Shown piece by piece: positions 44,641-53,812 of a stretch of DNA of 64,000 nt. Within the stretch, counting starts at the first letter, position 1; every line of letters starts with the position of its first letter. This DNA is from an uncultured Muribaculaceae bacterium (GTDB lineage Bacteria > Bacteroidota > Bacteroidia > Bacteroidales > Muribaculaceae): assembly GCA_905233915.1 (NCBI GenBank), contig CAJOFM010000002.1, positions 62,001 through 126,000 of the forward strand, given 5' to 3'. The notes below the pieces were generated by a model. It saw only the letters and a list, made by a program, of their open reading frames with translations. It had not been told where the DNA came from and made no database searches. The position numbers and the translations under genes were made by a program.

Positions 44641-45184
44641 ACTGTCGACGGATTAAAGGGATTAACAAGATTTATTTTTTCCTTTATCTCTCTTATTCTC
44701 CAACAGTATAATATTAATCTGTTAACGAGATGTTGCTTCACAGTGAGGAAACTTACAAAATCATCGGTGCAGCGATGGAGGTTCATAAGATTATTGGATG
44801 TGGATTCACCGAACCACTTTACCAAGAAGCTTTTGAACAGGAATTGTTCTTGAGAGGTATTCCGTATCAACGAGAGAAAACGTTTCATGTGACTTACAAA
44901 GGCAAATTACTTAACAAAGATTTCAGGCCCGATTTTGTATGTTTTGATACAATCATTGTTGAGTTAAAGGCTGTCCAGGACCTCGTTGATGAACACTATT
45001 CTCAAGTATATAATTATTTAAAAGCAACAGGATTGCAGTTGGGAATGCTCATCAACTTCGGCAAAAAATCCTTGGAATACAAGCGGATTCCATGCGACAA
45101 AAAATGGCAATAGGTATTGCTCTATATCAAGAAGTTTCATGCGGATGATTAAATCCAATTAATCCGTTTAATCCGCCGACAGTT
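44641..45184. mobile_element. 544-bp unit with 24-bp imperfect terminal inverted repeats carrying a GxxExxY gene
   Basis: Left end (44641-44664), starting ACTGTCGACGGATTAA, and right end (45161-45184, reverse complement ACTGTCGGCGGATTAA...) match at 22 of 24 positions. The repeats themselves are built of a 9-bp period (GGATT at 44650 and 44659; AATCC at 45153, 45162 and 45171). No transposase is present. No clear target duplication was seen. The unit may be a non-autonomous mobile cassette or a hairpin-bounded gene. Confidence 0.6.
44730..45113 (+). CDS. GxxExxY protein
   Basis: A 127-residue protein of the GxxExxY family, seen here as GCGFTEPLYQEAFEQEL. The rest carries REKTFHVTYKGKLLNKDFRPDFVCFDTIIVELKA in overlapping order (Asp in RPDF, Glu and Lys in VELKA), a PD-(D/E)xK nuclease-like arrangement, and the ending NYLKATGLQLGMLINFG. 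Its true function is unknown. The family is common in Bacteroidota and often appears as an isolated gene. Its codon use is more AT-rich than that of its neighbours slyD and pckA, consistent with foreign origin. Confidence 0.85.
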   Translation: MLLHSEETYKIIGAAMEVHKIIGCGFTEPLYQEAFEQELFLRGIPYQREKTFHVTYKGKLLNKDFRPDFVCFDTIIVELKAVQDLVDEHYSQVYNYLKATGLQLGMLINFGKKSLEYKRIPCDKKWQ

Positions 45185-45281
45185 TGTTAAGTAATAATTT
45201 GTAGATGATTAAATTTGTAGAGAAAGAATTGCTAAAAAAATATAACAAGGGTCGAATTACGGAAATTTTTCTTTAATTCGC

Positions 45282-45312
45282 CTTGCCCATTATAATTTAA
45301 TGTGTACCTTTG
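45282..45312 (+). promoter_or_regulatory. Predicted Bacteroidota promoter for pckA
   Basis: CTTG (45282-45285), a 19-bp spacer and TACCTTTG (45305-45312), 52 bp upstream of ATG 45365. The region 45185-45280 is AT-rich with no gene. Confidence 0.7.
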
Positions 45313-45364
45313 CGGCACTTAATCAATTAAAAATTACTAAAACATTAATAATTAAATATTTATT

Positions 45365-46981
45365 ATGGCAAGATTTGATAAGGCTATTTTAGCAGAGAAG
45401 TACGGTATCACTGGTGTTACCGAGGTTCTTTACAACCCCAGCTATGAGGTATTGTTCAATGAGGAGATGAGGCCCGAGCTCACTGGCTATGACAAAGGTC
45501 AGGAGACTGAGTTGGGCGCTATCAACGTGATGACCGGCATTTATACCGGCCGCTCTCCTAAAGACAAATTCATCGTTGACGATGCCAACAGCCACGACAA
45601 GGTGTGGTGGACTACCCCTGGTTACCCCAACGACAACAAGCCCGTGACCGAGGAGACCTGGGCTGCATTGAAAGATCTTGCCGTAAAGCAGTTGAGCGGC
45701 AAGCGCCTGTTTGTGGTTGACGGTTTCTGCGGCGCCAACAAGGACACCCGCATGAAGGTTCGCTTCATCATGGAGGTGGCATGGCAGGCCCACTTCGTGA
45801 CCAACATGTTCATCCGTCCCCAGAACGAGGAGGAATTTGACCAGGAGCCCGACTTCACCGTATATTGCGCCAGCAAGGCCAAGGTGGACAACTTCAAGGA
45901 GCTGGGTCTGAACAGCGACACCGCCGTTGTCTTCAACGTGACCAGCAACGAGCAGGTCATCCTCAACACCTGGTACGGTGGTGAGATGAAGAAAGGTATG
46001 TTCTCGATGATGAACTACTTCCTGCCGTTGAAGGGCATTGCTGCCATGCACTGCTCGGCCAACTGCGACATGAATGGCGAGAACACCGCCATCTTCTTCG
46101 GTCTGTCCGGCACCGGCAAGACCACCTTGAGCACCGACCCCAAACGCAAACTCATCGGTGACGACGAGCACGGCTGGGACGACAACGGTATCTTCAACTT
46201 CGAGGGTGGCTGCTATGCTAAGGTTATCAACCTGGACAAGGACGCCGAGCCCGACATCTACAATGCTATCCACCGCGACGCGCTGCTCGAGAACGTCACT
46301 GTTGACGAGAACGGCAAGATCGACTTCGCCGACAAGAGCGTTACCGAGAACACCCGCGTGAGCTACCCCATCTATCACATCAAGAACATCGTGCGCCCCA
46401 TCAGCCACGCTCCCGCTGCCAAGCAGGTGATCTTCTTGAGCGCCGACGCATTCGGCGTGCTGCCTCCCGTGTCAATCCTTGACTCAGAGCAGACCAAGTA
46501 CTACTTCCTGAGCGGCTTCACCGCCAAGTTGGCTGGTACCGAGCGCGGCATCACCGAGCCCACCCCCACCTTCAGTGCTTGCTTCGGCCAGGCATTCCTG
46601 GAGCTGCATCCCACGAAGTATGCCGAGGAGCTCGTGAAGCGCATGGAGATGAGCGGTGCCAAGGCTTACTTGGTGAACACCGGTTGGAACGGTACAGGCA
46701 AGCGCATCTCGATCCGCGACACCCGCGGCATCATCGACGCAATCCTGAACCACAGCATTGACAATGCTCCCACCAAGGTTATTCCTTACTTCAACTTCAC
46801 TGTTCCCACCCAGCTCGAGGGCGTTGACACCGGCATCCTCGACCCGCGCGACACCTATGCCGATCCCGCACAGTGGGAAGAGAAGGCCAAGGATCTTGCC
46901 AGCCGCTTCATCAAGAACTTCGTTAAGTACGAGGACAACGAGGCAGGCAAGGCTCTCGTAGCCGCTGGTCCCCAGCTCTAA
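45365..46981 (+). CDS. pckA: Phosphoenolpyruvate carboxykinase (ATP)
   Basis: A 538-residue cytoplasmic enzyme (ATP class, about 530-540 residues), interconverting oxaloacetate and PEP. In gut Bacteroidales it runs mainly towards oxaloacetate on the succinate pathway. Visible: [13 protein letters not shown] (near residue 60), the kinase-1a P-loop [16 protein letters not shown] near residue 240, [20 protein letters not shown] (metal binding), and the [15 protein letters not shown] segment. It is expressed from its own promoter and ends at a strong hairpin. Confidence 0.97.
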   Translation: MARFDKAILAEKYGITGVTEVLYNPSYEVLFNEEMRPELTGYDKGQETELGAINVMTGIYTGRSPKDKFIVDDANSHDKVWWTTPGYPNDNKPVTEETWAALKDLAVKQLSGKRLFVVDGFCGANKDTRMKVRFIMEVAWQAHFVTNMFIRPQNEEEFDQEPDFTVYCASKAKVDNFKELGLNSDTAVVFNVTSNEQVILNTWYGGEMKKGMFSMMNYFLPLKGIAAMHCSANCDMNGENTAIFFGLSGTGKTTLSTDPKRKLIGDDEHGWDDNGIFNFEGGCYAKVINLDKDAEPDIYNAIHRDALLENVTVDENGKIDFADKSVTENTRVSYPIYHIKNIVRPISHAPAAKQVIFLSADAFGVLPPVSILDSEQTKYYFLSGFTAKLAGTERGITEPTPTFSACFGQAFLELHPTKYAEELVKRMEMSGAKAYLVNTGWNGTGKRISIRDTRGIIDAILNHSIDNAPTKVIPYFNFTVPTQLEGVDTGILDPRDTYADPAQWEEKAKDLASRFIKNFVKYEDNEAGKALVAAGPQL

Positions 46982-47017
46982 TGCACAAGCAATAATAAAA
47001 CAAATTCAATAGTTTTT

Positions 47018-47053
47018 GAGAGCGGTTCCCGTATTGGGAACCGCTCTCTTTAT
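47018..47053 (+). terminator. Terminator of pckA
   Basis: GAGAGCGGTTCCC (47018-47030) and GGGAACCGCTCTC (47036-47048) form a perfect 13-bp stem with a 5-nt loop, then TTTAT. It lies between convergent pckA and a glycosyltransferase. Confidence 0.85.
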
Positions 47054-47116
47054 CTACCTGATTGACAAGCCAAAACAAGATTTTTTATAAAAAAGTTACA
47101 TCAATGTAACTCTTTC

Positions 47117-48349
47117 TCATTTCCGGGCCAGCAACTGGTTGTAAAGTTCAAGATGTCTGCTGGCCACAGCCGGCAGGTCAAACTTGTCGGCTATCCAATT
47201 GTGCTGCGCCTGGCGGTCGCGGTTGTTATCCAAGGCCCAAACCAGCCCTTCGGCTAGTTCCTCGGGGTCGAGCGATGTGGTGACATATCCGTTCTTCAGG
47301 TGACTTACGATATCTGTCTGGCCTCCCAGGCCTGTGGTGACAGCGGTGCATCCGCACGCCATACCCTCGACCAATGTGTACCCGAAGGACTCCCTCGTGG
47401 ATGATGATATCACAATGTGAGCATGACGATACACGCTCTGAATATCGTCCACATAGCCCAAGTGGGTGAAAGGAACAGGAATGGAATCAAGCAGCGAGTT
47501 ATCACGCAAGGCACCATAGAGCACCAAATGTAAACGCTGCGCGGCATCAGGATGATGATCGGCAAGCCAACGCAGTGCCGCGACAAGGCGGTCAAAACCC
47601 TTGCCAGGGTCATCAAGCCTTGCTGCCCCCATCACAACCACCTGTCTGCCCGGTTCTACTCCCCATGGATTGTCATCAAGGAAAACAGGATCAAATCGGG
47701 CGACATCGATAGCATTGGGAATGACGGTTATATCACACTCACGCATCAGACTACTCTCCTGACAGACTTTTCTAAGCCAATTGCTCACTGCCACAAAATG
47801 GATATCACCATTTTTATATAATTCCATTTTGCGCAGCCACGTGCGCTGTGCCAGCCAGCTGCAAGCAGGCAACAATGGGCATTGTTCGCATTGCCCATTC
47901 AACCCTTGGCAATCCTCGGCATGGTGGCACACACCCGTAGCGTTCCACATGTCGTGCATCACCCAGACCAATGGCTTTCCAAGCGAGGCAAGCCTTGCCA
48001 CGCCTTCAAGCGAGAGCATCGCCTGGTTAATCCATCCCAGCACGATGACATCAGCCTCACGCACCCAAGGGTGACAGGACAGTTCCACGCCATGAGTTGC
48101 CGTATCAATGAGGAAGAGCCTTTCGCGGCTGAAACCATTGCGCAAGAAGATGCCTAAACGCTCAGCGAGGAAACGGTACCGGTTTCCCAAAGGGGTTCCT
48201 ACAGCTTGCACCGCGACATCATCGGTGCGGCGATCCAGTACCAGCATGCGGGCGTCTGCCCCTGCTTGGCACAAAGCATGGCACAGGCGGGATGAAGCGA
48301 TTGCCGCCCCGCCTAATGCATCGCTGCGGTTGATGATGACAACTTTCAT
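47117..48349 (-). CDS. Glycosyltransferase family 4
   Basis: A 410-residue GT-B fold enzyme. The N-terminal domain starts MKVVIINRSDALGGAAIAS. The C-terminal nucleotide-sugar domain shows the GT4 features VVVMGAARLDDPGKGFDRL, HLGYVDDIQSVYRHAHIVIS and the E-x7-E motif ESFGYTLVEGMACGCTAVTT. It has no signal peptide. A cysteine-rich segment around residues 125-145 (CHHAEDCQGLNGQCEQCPLL) is typical of a subgroup acting in capsule or O-antigen assembly. It starts 10 bp after the histidine phosphatase gene, forming a minus-strand operon. Confidence 0.92.
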   Translation of the reverse strand: MKVVIINRSDALGGAAIASSRLCHALCQAGADARMLVLDRRTDDVAVQAVGTPLGNRYRFLAERLGIFLRNGFSRERLFLIDTATHGVELSCHPWVREADVIVLGWINQAMLSLEGVARLASLGKPLVWVMHDMWNATGVCHHAEDCQGLNGQCEQCPLLPACSWLAQRTWLRKMELYKNGDIHFVAVSNWLRKVCQESSLMRECDITVIPNAIDVARFDPVFLDDNPWGVEPGRQVVVMGAARLDDPGKGFDRLVAALRWLADHHPDAAQRLHLVLYGALRDNSLLDSIPVPFTHLGYVDDIQSVYRHAHIVISSSTRESFGYTLVEGMACGCTAVTTGLGGQTDIVSHLKNGYVTTSLDPEELAEGLVWALDNNRDRQAQHNWIADKFDLPAVASRHLELYNQLLARK

Positions 48350-48359
48350 GAATAATCGC

Positions 48360-49682
48360 TTAATTCACGCTCCAGTTGATGATGGTGTCGAGCTTTTTCT
48401 CGTAGTAAGCCTTCAAGTCGGTCCAGCGGCAGTAGGGACCCGAAACGGGCTTGACAGGCAGCGTGGCCTCGTGCTCGTTGAAAAGCACCTTGACCAGGAT
48501 GTCATCCGCTTTGTTCCCCACGGTTCCCACGGGGCGGTAGAACACCATCTGGATGTTGCAGGCCTTAGGGATGATGTTATAGTCCTGCCATTGCTCGTGC
48601 AGTGTGTTCAGGTCATCGCAACTGTAGTTCACGTTGTCGATTTCCATCATGCATGCCAACGGCAGCACACAGGTCTCATGGCCAAAGCGCAGCGCGGCAC
48701 CACGCTCACCCGTAACGATGGCGGCATCAGCCTTTTGTATCATGTCACGCAGCAAGGCGCGTTCGATGAAGGGCATGCGGTTGCCGTTTTGGGGCGCGTT
48801 GGCCCAATGGATGTACCAGTAGATGTTTTTCAGTCGCCACAACTCAAAAATCTCGCTGTTACTGAAGTAGTGGTAAAGGTTGATATCATTGAACCAGTGA
48901 TGACCTTGAAGCGAACCGGCGATATCAAACACGTCGCGCATCAGCTGGCGACCGTCCAGGTTGGCAGCGGCCCATGTGGTGTCGTTCACCAACTGGGCGA
49001 TAAAGCGCTCAGGATGCAGGTACTCGTCATACATTCCGTTTGAGATGGGATCCACACTCTTACGCAGGTCGTTGGCCAGCGTATCCTCGCCATAGCCCCA
49101 TCCCATGTAATACATGTCGTGGTAGCTCGCGTCAGTATTGATTTGCAGCTCGGGATTGAGCGTGCGTAAGGTCATGGTCTCGTTCTGCATCGACAGGATG
49201 CAGCGGATGATGACGGTGGACTTGGCGTCAACACGGGCATTGCCCTTGAACACCTCGGGGAAATTCCTGAACATGCGTTCAGCAATCTCGCGATGCTGCT
49301 CGGCGCCCTCGTCGCTCAAGTCTCCCACTCGCTGGCGGGACATCTCGTCAACAAGGGTGAGCTGACGCAGCAACAGTTCGCCCTGCAGGTTCAGCATGCC
49401 GGCCTCTTTGGCCTTGTTCAACTGTTGGAGCGGGCGTTCATAGGTCTTGGCAGTGGTGAGCCAGCGGCTGCCATGGCGGCCGTAATGGTCGAGGAAGAAT
49501 GGTTCATATCCTGCGGGGGCAGGTGTCAGTTCGGGAATGTCAACATCGGAGCCATAGGGGTAGGCATAATGGTTACTTGCCGAACGGTCAAAATTGCCGA
49601 TGATCTGCTTGCGCGGCGTGGCGGCATTCATCGTCATGACGGCGAGTGTCAGTATGGTGATGTATGTGATGAAGTGTTTCAT
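48360..49682 (-). CDS. Exported histidine-type phosphatase, copy 1
   Basis: A 440-residue protein with a signal peptide (about 1-20). The histidine-acid phosphatase N-motif appears as FFLDHYGRHGSRW (nucleophile His). The C-terminal proton-donor motif reads RFGHETCVLPLACM, that is HE rather than the HD of phytases or the HAE of MINPP. Substrates could be inositol phosphates or other organic phosphates. Its start overlaps the stop of copy 2 by ATGA (49679-49682), indicating translational coupling. It is probably periplasmic or outer membrane. Confidence 0.85.
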   Translation of the reverse strand: MKHFITYITILTLAVMTMNAATPRKQIIGNFDRSASNHYAYPYGSDVDIPELTPAPAGYEPFFLDHYGRHGSRWLTTAKTYERPLQQLNKAKEAGMLNLQGELLLRQLTLVDEMSRQRVGDLSDEGAEQHREIAERMFRNFPEVFKGNARVDAKSTVIIRCILSMQNETMTLRTLNPELQINTDASYHDMYYMGWGYGEDTLANDLRKSVDPISNGMYDEYLHPERFIAQLVNDTTWAAANLDGRQLMRDVFDIAGSLQGHHWFNDINLYHYFSNSEIFELWRLKNIYWYIHWANAPQNGNRMPFIERALLRDMIQKADAAIVTGERGAALRFGHETCVLPLACMMEIDNVNYSCDDLNTLHEQWQDYNIIPKACNIQMVFYRPVGTVGNKADDILVKVLFNEHEATLPVKPVSGPYCRWTDLKAYYEKKLDTIINWSVN

Positions 49683-50983
49683 TGCGGCAGGGTGATAATA
49701 GGTTGACGGGAGAGTTTTTCGATAAAGTAGTCGCGCACGTCGCTCCAGTGGTAGTAAGGAGCGACATCGGTCGGAACGGGCAATGTCGCCTCGCGCTCGT
49801 TAAGCAACGGCAGCATCAGGACATCGTCGCTGCCCGCCTTGCGGAAATACACGAACTGGATGTTGGCAGCCATGGGGAACACCTTGTAGGTCTGCCAGTG
49901 CTGGTCCAGCGTCTCGAGGTCGGTGGTGCGATAATCCAATCCGTTCAAGCCCATCAGGCAACACAGCGGCAACACCACGCTCTCGTGGCCAAAACGCAAC
50001 GAAGCCCCTGGGTTGGGATTTTCACTTGTGATGGCCTTATCGGCGTCCTCGATGAAGTTGCGCAGCAGGTTGGCCTCCATGTAGTCCACGCGGCACTGCG
50101 TCAGCGGTGTTTCACCCGAGTTAATGTACCAGTAGGCGTTGTTGTAGCGCCACACGCTATAAATGTCATCGGCACTGAACAGGTCATACAGGTTCACGTC
50201 CTCAAACTGGTGATGGCTCTGCATGTTGCCAACCACGTCAAACATGCCTATCATCATCTTGCGGGCATCATCGGTCGAGAGATTATTCTTCACCCAGCGC
50301 TGGTCGTTGAACAGTTTCTTCAACATACCACTGGGATTGACCCATTTGTCACGGCATTGATTAACCATCGGCCTCATAGTGGCACGCAAGGCCCTGGCCA
50401 CGCTGTCACTGTAGTTCATATAATACATCGTCGCCTGACTGGCGTCGGTGGTGATGCGCAGGCGCGGATTGAGCGAGGACAGCACATCCACCTCGTTCTG
50501 CATCGACAGGATGCAGCGGATAACTATCGTAGAACGTGCCACAACGGGCGCATCGTCCTTGAACACCTGCGGGAAATTCTGGAACATGCGCCGTGCTATG
50601 CCCCGATGCTGCTCATGGCCGATATCACTCAATTCGCCCAATCGGCCCTGGCAGGCCTCGTTCACCTCACGCATAATCTGCAGCACTTCCTCGCCGCGAC
50701 GCGTGAGTTTGCCTTCGCGATGACCTTTCTCAAGCAGATCGAGGGGCTGCGTATACGTTTTCCCGTTGATGAGCCAGCGGCTGCCATGGCGGCCGTAATG
50801 GTTGATGAAAAACGGCTCATAGCCAGCGGGGGCCGGTGTAATTGCGGGGAACCCGTCAACAGGATAAGCTTGATAGTTGTTCGCACTCCGTTTGGGGTTC
50901 GCCTTAAAGTCTTCACGCACCCCTGCAGTGAGCGCCAATCCACCCAGCATCAGGATGGTGACAAAGAATAGTAATCGTTTCAT
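49679..50983 (-). CDS. Exported histidine-type phosphatase, copy 2
   Basis: A 434-residue paralogue of the next gene. ATG 50983 is chosen because it gives the signal peptide MKRLLFFVTILMLGGLALTA; the longer frame to 51076 runs into the divergent gene's promoter. It has the same motifs: FFINHYGRHGSRW and RFGHESVVLPLCCLM. Both copies share the GYEPFF lead-in and the body phrase ARSTIVIRCILSMQNE. It is first in a three-gene operon with copy 1 and the glycosyltransferase, divergent from the RNA methyltransferase. Confidence 0.85.
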   Translation of the reverse strand: MKRLLFFVTILMLGGLALTAGVREDFKANPKRSANNYQAYPVDGFPAITPAPAGYEPFFINHYGRHGSRWLINGKTYTQPLDLLEKGHREGKLTRRGEEVLQIMREVNEACQGRLGELSDIGHEQHRGIARRMFQNFPQVFKDDAPVVARSTIVIRCILSMQNEVDVLSSLNPRLRITTDASQATMYYMNYSDSVARALRATMRPMVNQCRDKWVNPSGMLKKLFNDQRWVKNNLSTDDARKMMIGMFDVVGNMQSHHQFEDVNLYDLFSADDIYSVWRYNNAYWYINSGETPLTQCRVDYMEANLLRNFIEDADKAITSENPNPGASLRFGHESVVLPLCCLMGLNGLDYRTTDLETLDQHWQTYKVFPMAANIQFVYFRKAGSDDVLMLPLLNEREATLPVPTDVAPYYHWSDVRDYFIEKLSRQPIITLPQ

Positions 50984-51039
50984 GATGCAGTAACTTAGAA
51001 TAGATGTTGCAAATATAATCATTTTCCACCACACGAGGA

Positions 51040-51070
51040 CTTGAAATGTGGTTTTTTTGGTGTAACTTTG
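51040..51070 (+). promoter_or_regulatory. Predicted Bacteroidota promoter for the RNA methyltransferase
   Basis: CTTG (51040-51043), a 19-bp spacer and TAACTTTG (51063-51070), 23 bp upstream of ATG 51094. Confidence 0.65.
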
Positions 51071-51093
51071 CGCCATCTTAAGATAATGAGAAC

Positions 51094-52704
51094 ATGATGA
51101 CCGACAAATTTGAAATGGTGGCCAAGACCTTCCTCGGACTGGAAGGCGTGCTTGCCGACGAGTTACGCGCCCTGGGCGCCGAGGATGTTACTGAGGGTAA
51201 CCGCGTCGTTTCGTTCACGGGCGACAAGGAAACTTTGTATCGCGCCAATTTCGCCTGCCGCACGGCAGTACGCGTGCTCAAGCCTTTCCTCAAACTGCGC
51301 TCCACCAGCGCCGATGACCTCTACGAGCAACTCAAGTCCTTTGACTGGGAGCAGCTGATGACCGTCAAGACGACATTCGCCATCGATGCCACAGTCTATA
51401 GCGAGGACTTCAACAACTCGCGATTTGTCACCTATCGTGTCAAGGATGCCATCGCCGACTTCTTTAACGAGAAGTATGGCCAGCGTCCCAGCATCCGCCT
51501 CACCAATCCCGACATCCGTCTTGACGTCCACATCTCTGGCCGCGACGTGACCCTCTCGCTTGACAGCAGCGGCGACCCGCTGTTCAAGCGCGGATGGCGC
51601 GTGGCACAGACCGATGCCCCCATCAACGAGGTGCTGGCTGCCGGCATCATCCTGTTGAGTGGTTGGAAAGGCGAGACCGATCTCATTGACCCCATGTGTG
51701 GCTCGGGCACGTTCCTCATTGAGGCAGCCCTCATCGCCGCCAATATCGCCCCTGGTGTGTATCGTGACAACTACGCGTTCCAGCAGTGGCCCGATTATGA
51801 CGCCGACCTGTTCGACAAGATTTATAATGATGACAGCGGTGAGCGGGAGTTTACCCACAAGATCTATGGCAGCGACATCGAGGGCAAGGCCATTGCCATT
51901 GCCCGCGCCAATGTCAAGAATGCCGGCTTGAACAAATACATCGAGTTGGAGCGCAAGGACTTCAACGAGATTGAAGAGGTGCCCGCAGGCGGTACGCTCA
52001 TCAGCAACCCGCCTTACGGCGAGCGTCTCAATGTTGAGGATATCGAGTCGCTGTACCGTGACCTGGGCTTCAAGTTCAAGCACACCTTCCAGGGCTACAA
52101 CGTGTGGCTCATCTGCTACAACGAGGAGTTGTACTACAAGGTGGGGCTCAAGCCGTCGGTGCGCTACAAGCTCAACAATGGCGGACTGGATTGCGAACTG
52201 CTGCAATACGTCATCTTTGACGGCCGCTACAACGAGATGCGCGAGCGCGGCGAGCACATCCGCAACGAAGGCTTCCGCGCCAGTGAGCGCAGCAAGGGCA
52301 ACTACCACAAGGTGGGACAGGGTGAACGTGAGGACCGCCCCCGTCGCGATGACAAGCGCAGAGGCGACGACCGCCGCCCACAACGTGATGATGACCGTCG
52401 TCCACGACGTGCCGAAGACGACCGCAGGCATGAAGACACCCCTATCAGCGACGAGGAACGCGAGCGCCGTGCTAACGTGGCCCGTGACCGCCGCATGATG
52501 TCCCGAGTGGATAACCGAGACAAGAAGGGACGCTACGATAACGACTTCGACCAGGAATTCCGCCACTCGGCTACGTTTGCCAAGCGCATCCTGCGTGACC
52601 GCAAGCCCACCCTGAGTGAGGACAAGGAGGTGCCCATCGTTCACGGCCGCCGCAAGAGCTGGAAACGCCGTGACCTGGACGAGCCCACCGACAACAACAA
52701 GTAA
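51094..52704 (+). CDS. THUMP-domain class I SAM RNA methyltransferase (RlmL-like) with charged tail
   Basis: A 536-residue cytoplasmic enzyme. The N-terminal THUMP/ferredoxin-like region covers about 1-160. The methyltransferase domain (about 165-385) has DPMCGSGTFLIEAAL (SAM site) and LISNPPYGERL (catalytic NPPY), as in RlmL/YpsC/TrmN-type enzymes that form N2-methylguanosine; the exact target (23S rRNA G2445 in E. coli) is presumed. The last ~135 residues are a low-complexity Arg/Asp/Glu-rich tail (DKRRGDDRRPQRDDDRRPRR). This is not part of the catalytic fold and may bind RNA. Confidence 0.9.
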   Translation: MMTDKFEMVAKTFLGLEGVLADELRALGAEDVTEGNRVVSFTGDKETLYRANFACRTAVRVLKPFLKLRSTSADDLYEQLKSFDWEQLMTVKTTFAIDATVYSEDFNNSRFVTYRVKDAIADFFNEKYGQRPSIRLTNPDIRLDVHISGRDVTLSLDSSGDPLFKRGWRVAQTDAPINEVLAAGIILLSGWKGETDLIDPMCGSGTFLIEAALIAANIAPGVYRDNYAFQQWPDYDADLFDKIYNDDSGEREFTHKIYGSDIEGKAIAIARANVKNAGLNKYIELERKDFNEIEEVPAGGTLISNPPYGERLNVEDIESLYRDLGFKFKHTFQGYNVWLICYNEELYYKVGLKPSVRYKLNNGGLDCELLQYVIFDGRYNEMRERGEHIRNEGFRASERSKGNYHKVGQGEREDRPRRDDKRRGDDRRPQRDDDRRPRRAEDDRRHEDTPISDEERERRANVARDRRMMSRVDNRDKKGRYDNDFDQEFRHSATFAKRILRDRKPTLSEDKEVPIVHGRRKSWKRRDLDEPTDNNK

Positions 52705-52765
52705 AATTATTAAAACCACGAGTTTCACGAACCATTACAACACAGCGCGGATGCCAAATTAGTTT

Positions 52766-52812
52766 AATTCGTGTAATTCGTAGTTTAAAATCCCAGCCGT
52801 GTAATTCGTAGT
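52766..52812. repeat. 9-bp-spaced TAATTCGT repeats
   Basis: AATTC at 52766 and 52775 (9-bp period), and an exact 14-bp direct repeat GTGTAATTCGTAGT at 52771-52784 and 52799-52812. They lie between the methyltransferase and the membrane protein gene. Confidence 0.8.
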
Positions 52813-52822
52813 AAAAGGTGGG

Positions 52823-53812
52823 ATGACGGGCAAGGAGCATATCAACGAGTATTTTAACGGACGGCCGTTCATGATACTGTGTGCCCTGGCGCTGATGCTG
52901 GCGGCAGCGGTGGCATGGTCATTAGGTGCCACGCCCCACATCGACGAAGCCTCGGGCATCTTTTTCTCGCTTGAAGGTTCCCTGCTGGGCCATAGCGCCC
53001 TTTCATGTGCCATTAATGTGCTGTGCCTGCTGGCCACGGGAGGCATCATGCTGGCGCTGAACAAGGTGTTCAGCTATGTGCGCACGGTGACCCACCTGCC
53101 TGCCTCGGCATTTTTCCTGCTGCAACTGGCCAATCCGTCGGGACTGGTCGCTTTCAACTCAGGCTCCTTGCTGTCCCTTGTGACGGCTATAGCTGCCATG
53201 CCGTTATTTGCCTCCTATCAGGACCGTCATTCACAGCGCAGCATCTTCCTGATTTTCGCACTCGTTGCAGCAGGCTCTATGTTCCATTACGGTTTCCTGG
53301 TGCTCATTCCCGCCTTTCTGTTGGGTTTCCTCAACATGGGCGTCTTTAACCTTAAGGGCGTATTGGCGATGCTTTTCGGCCTGATCACGCCGTTCTGGAT
53401 CGTCATGGGTCTGGGCATCGCATCGCCGGCCAATTTCGCCCCGCCGCACATTCACGGCATCTGGAGTTTGTCCATGCAGGCCCTGTCGAACCCTCTGTTC
53501 ATTTTGGCCACACTCACGGCTGTGCTGGGCGTGGTGCTCGCCGCGATGAACTTGATGACCATCATGAAATACAGGATGCAGACGCGTGTCTATAACACCT
53601 TTTTTGTCTTTGTCCTTATCGCAGCGGTCATCGCCCTGATTATCGACTACAGCGATGTGGCTGTGTTCCTGCCCCTGCTCAACCTCATGGTTGCCGTGCA
53701 GGTTGCACATGCCCACACATTAAATATCACCAATCACCACCGCTATCTGTTCATCCTGCTGCTCGTCGTGGGCAGCATGGCGTTTTGTGCGGCCAATATC
53801 CTGTTGCCATGA
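52823..53812 (+). CDS. Polytopic membrane protein of unknown function
   Basis: A 329-residue inner-membrane protein with about nine hydrophobic helices, beginning near residue 17 (FMILCALALMLAAAVAWSL) and ending [10 protein letters not shown]. No family is securely recognised; it resembles the DUF6427-type membrane proteins of Bacteroidota in length and layout, but this is a guess. Its stop overlaps the pdxB start by ATGA (53809-53812), so translation is coupled. Confidence 0.75.
   Translation: MTGKEHINEYFNGRPFMILCALALMLAAAVAWSLGATPHIDEASGIFFSLEGSLLGHSALSCAINVLCLLATGGIMLALNKVFSYVRTVTHLPASAFFLLQLANPSGLVAFNSGSLLSLVTAIAAMPLFASYQDRHSQRSIFLIFALVAAGSMFHYGFLVLIPAFLLGFLNMGVFNLKGVLAMLFGLITPFWIVMGLGIASPANFAPPHIHGIWSLSMQALSNPLFILATLTAVLGVVLAAMNLMTIMKYRMQTRVYNTFFVFVLIAAVIALIIDYSDVAVFLPLLNLMVAVQVAHAHTLNITNHHRYLFILLLVVGSMAFCAANILLP

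Noticed and set aside
51163-52728. A 521-codon minus-strand frame opposite the RNA methyltransferase
   Set aside because: The plus-strand gene carries the SAM and NPPY motifs; the antisense product is Val/Ala/Leu-rich without a recognisable fold.
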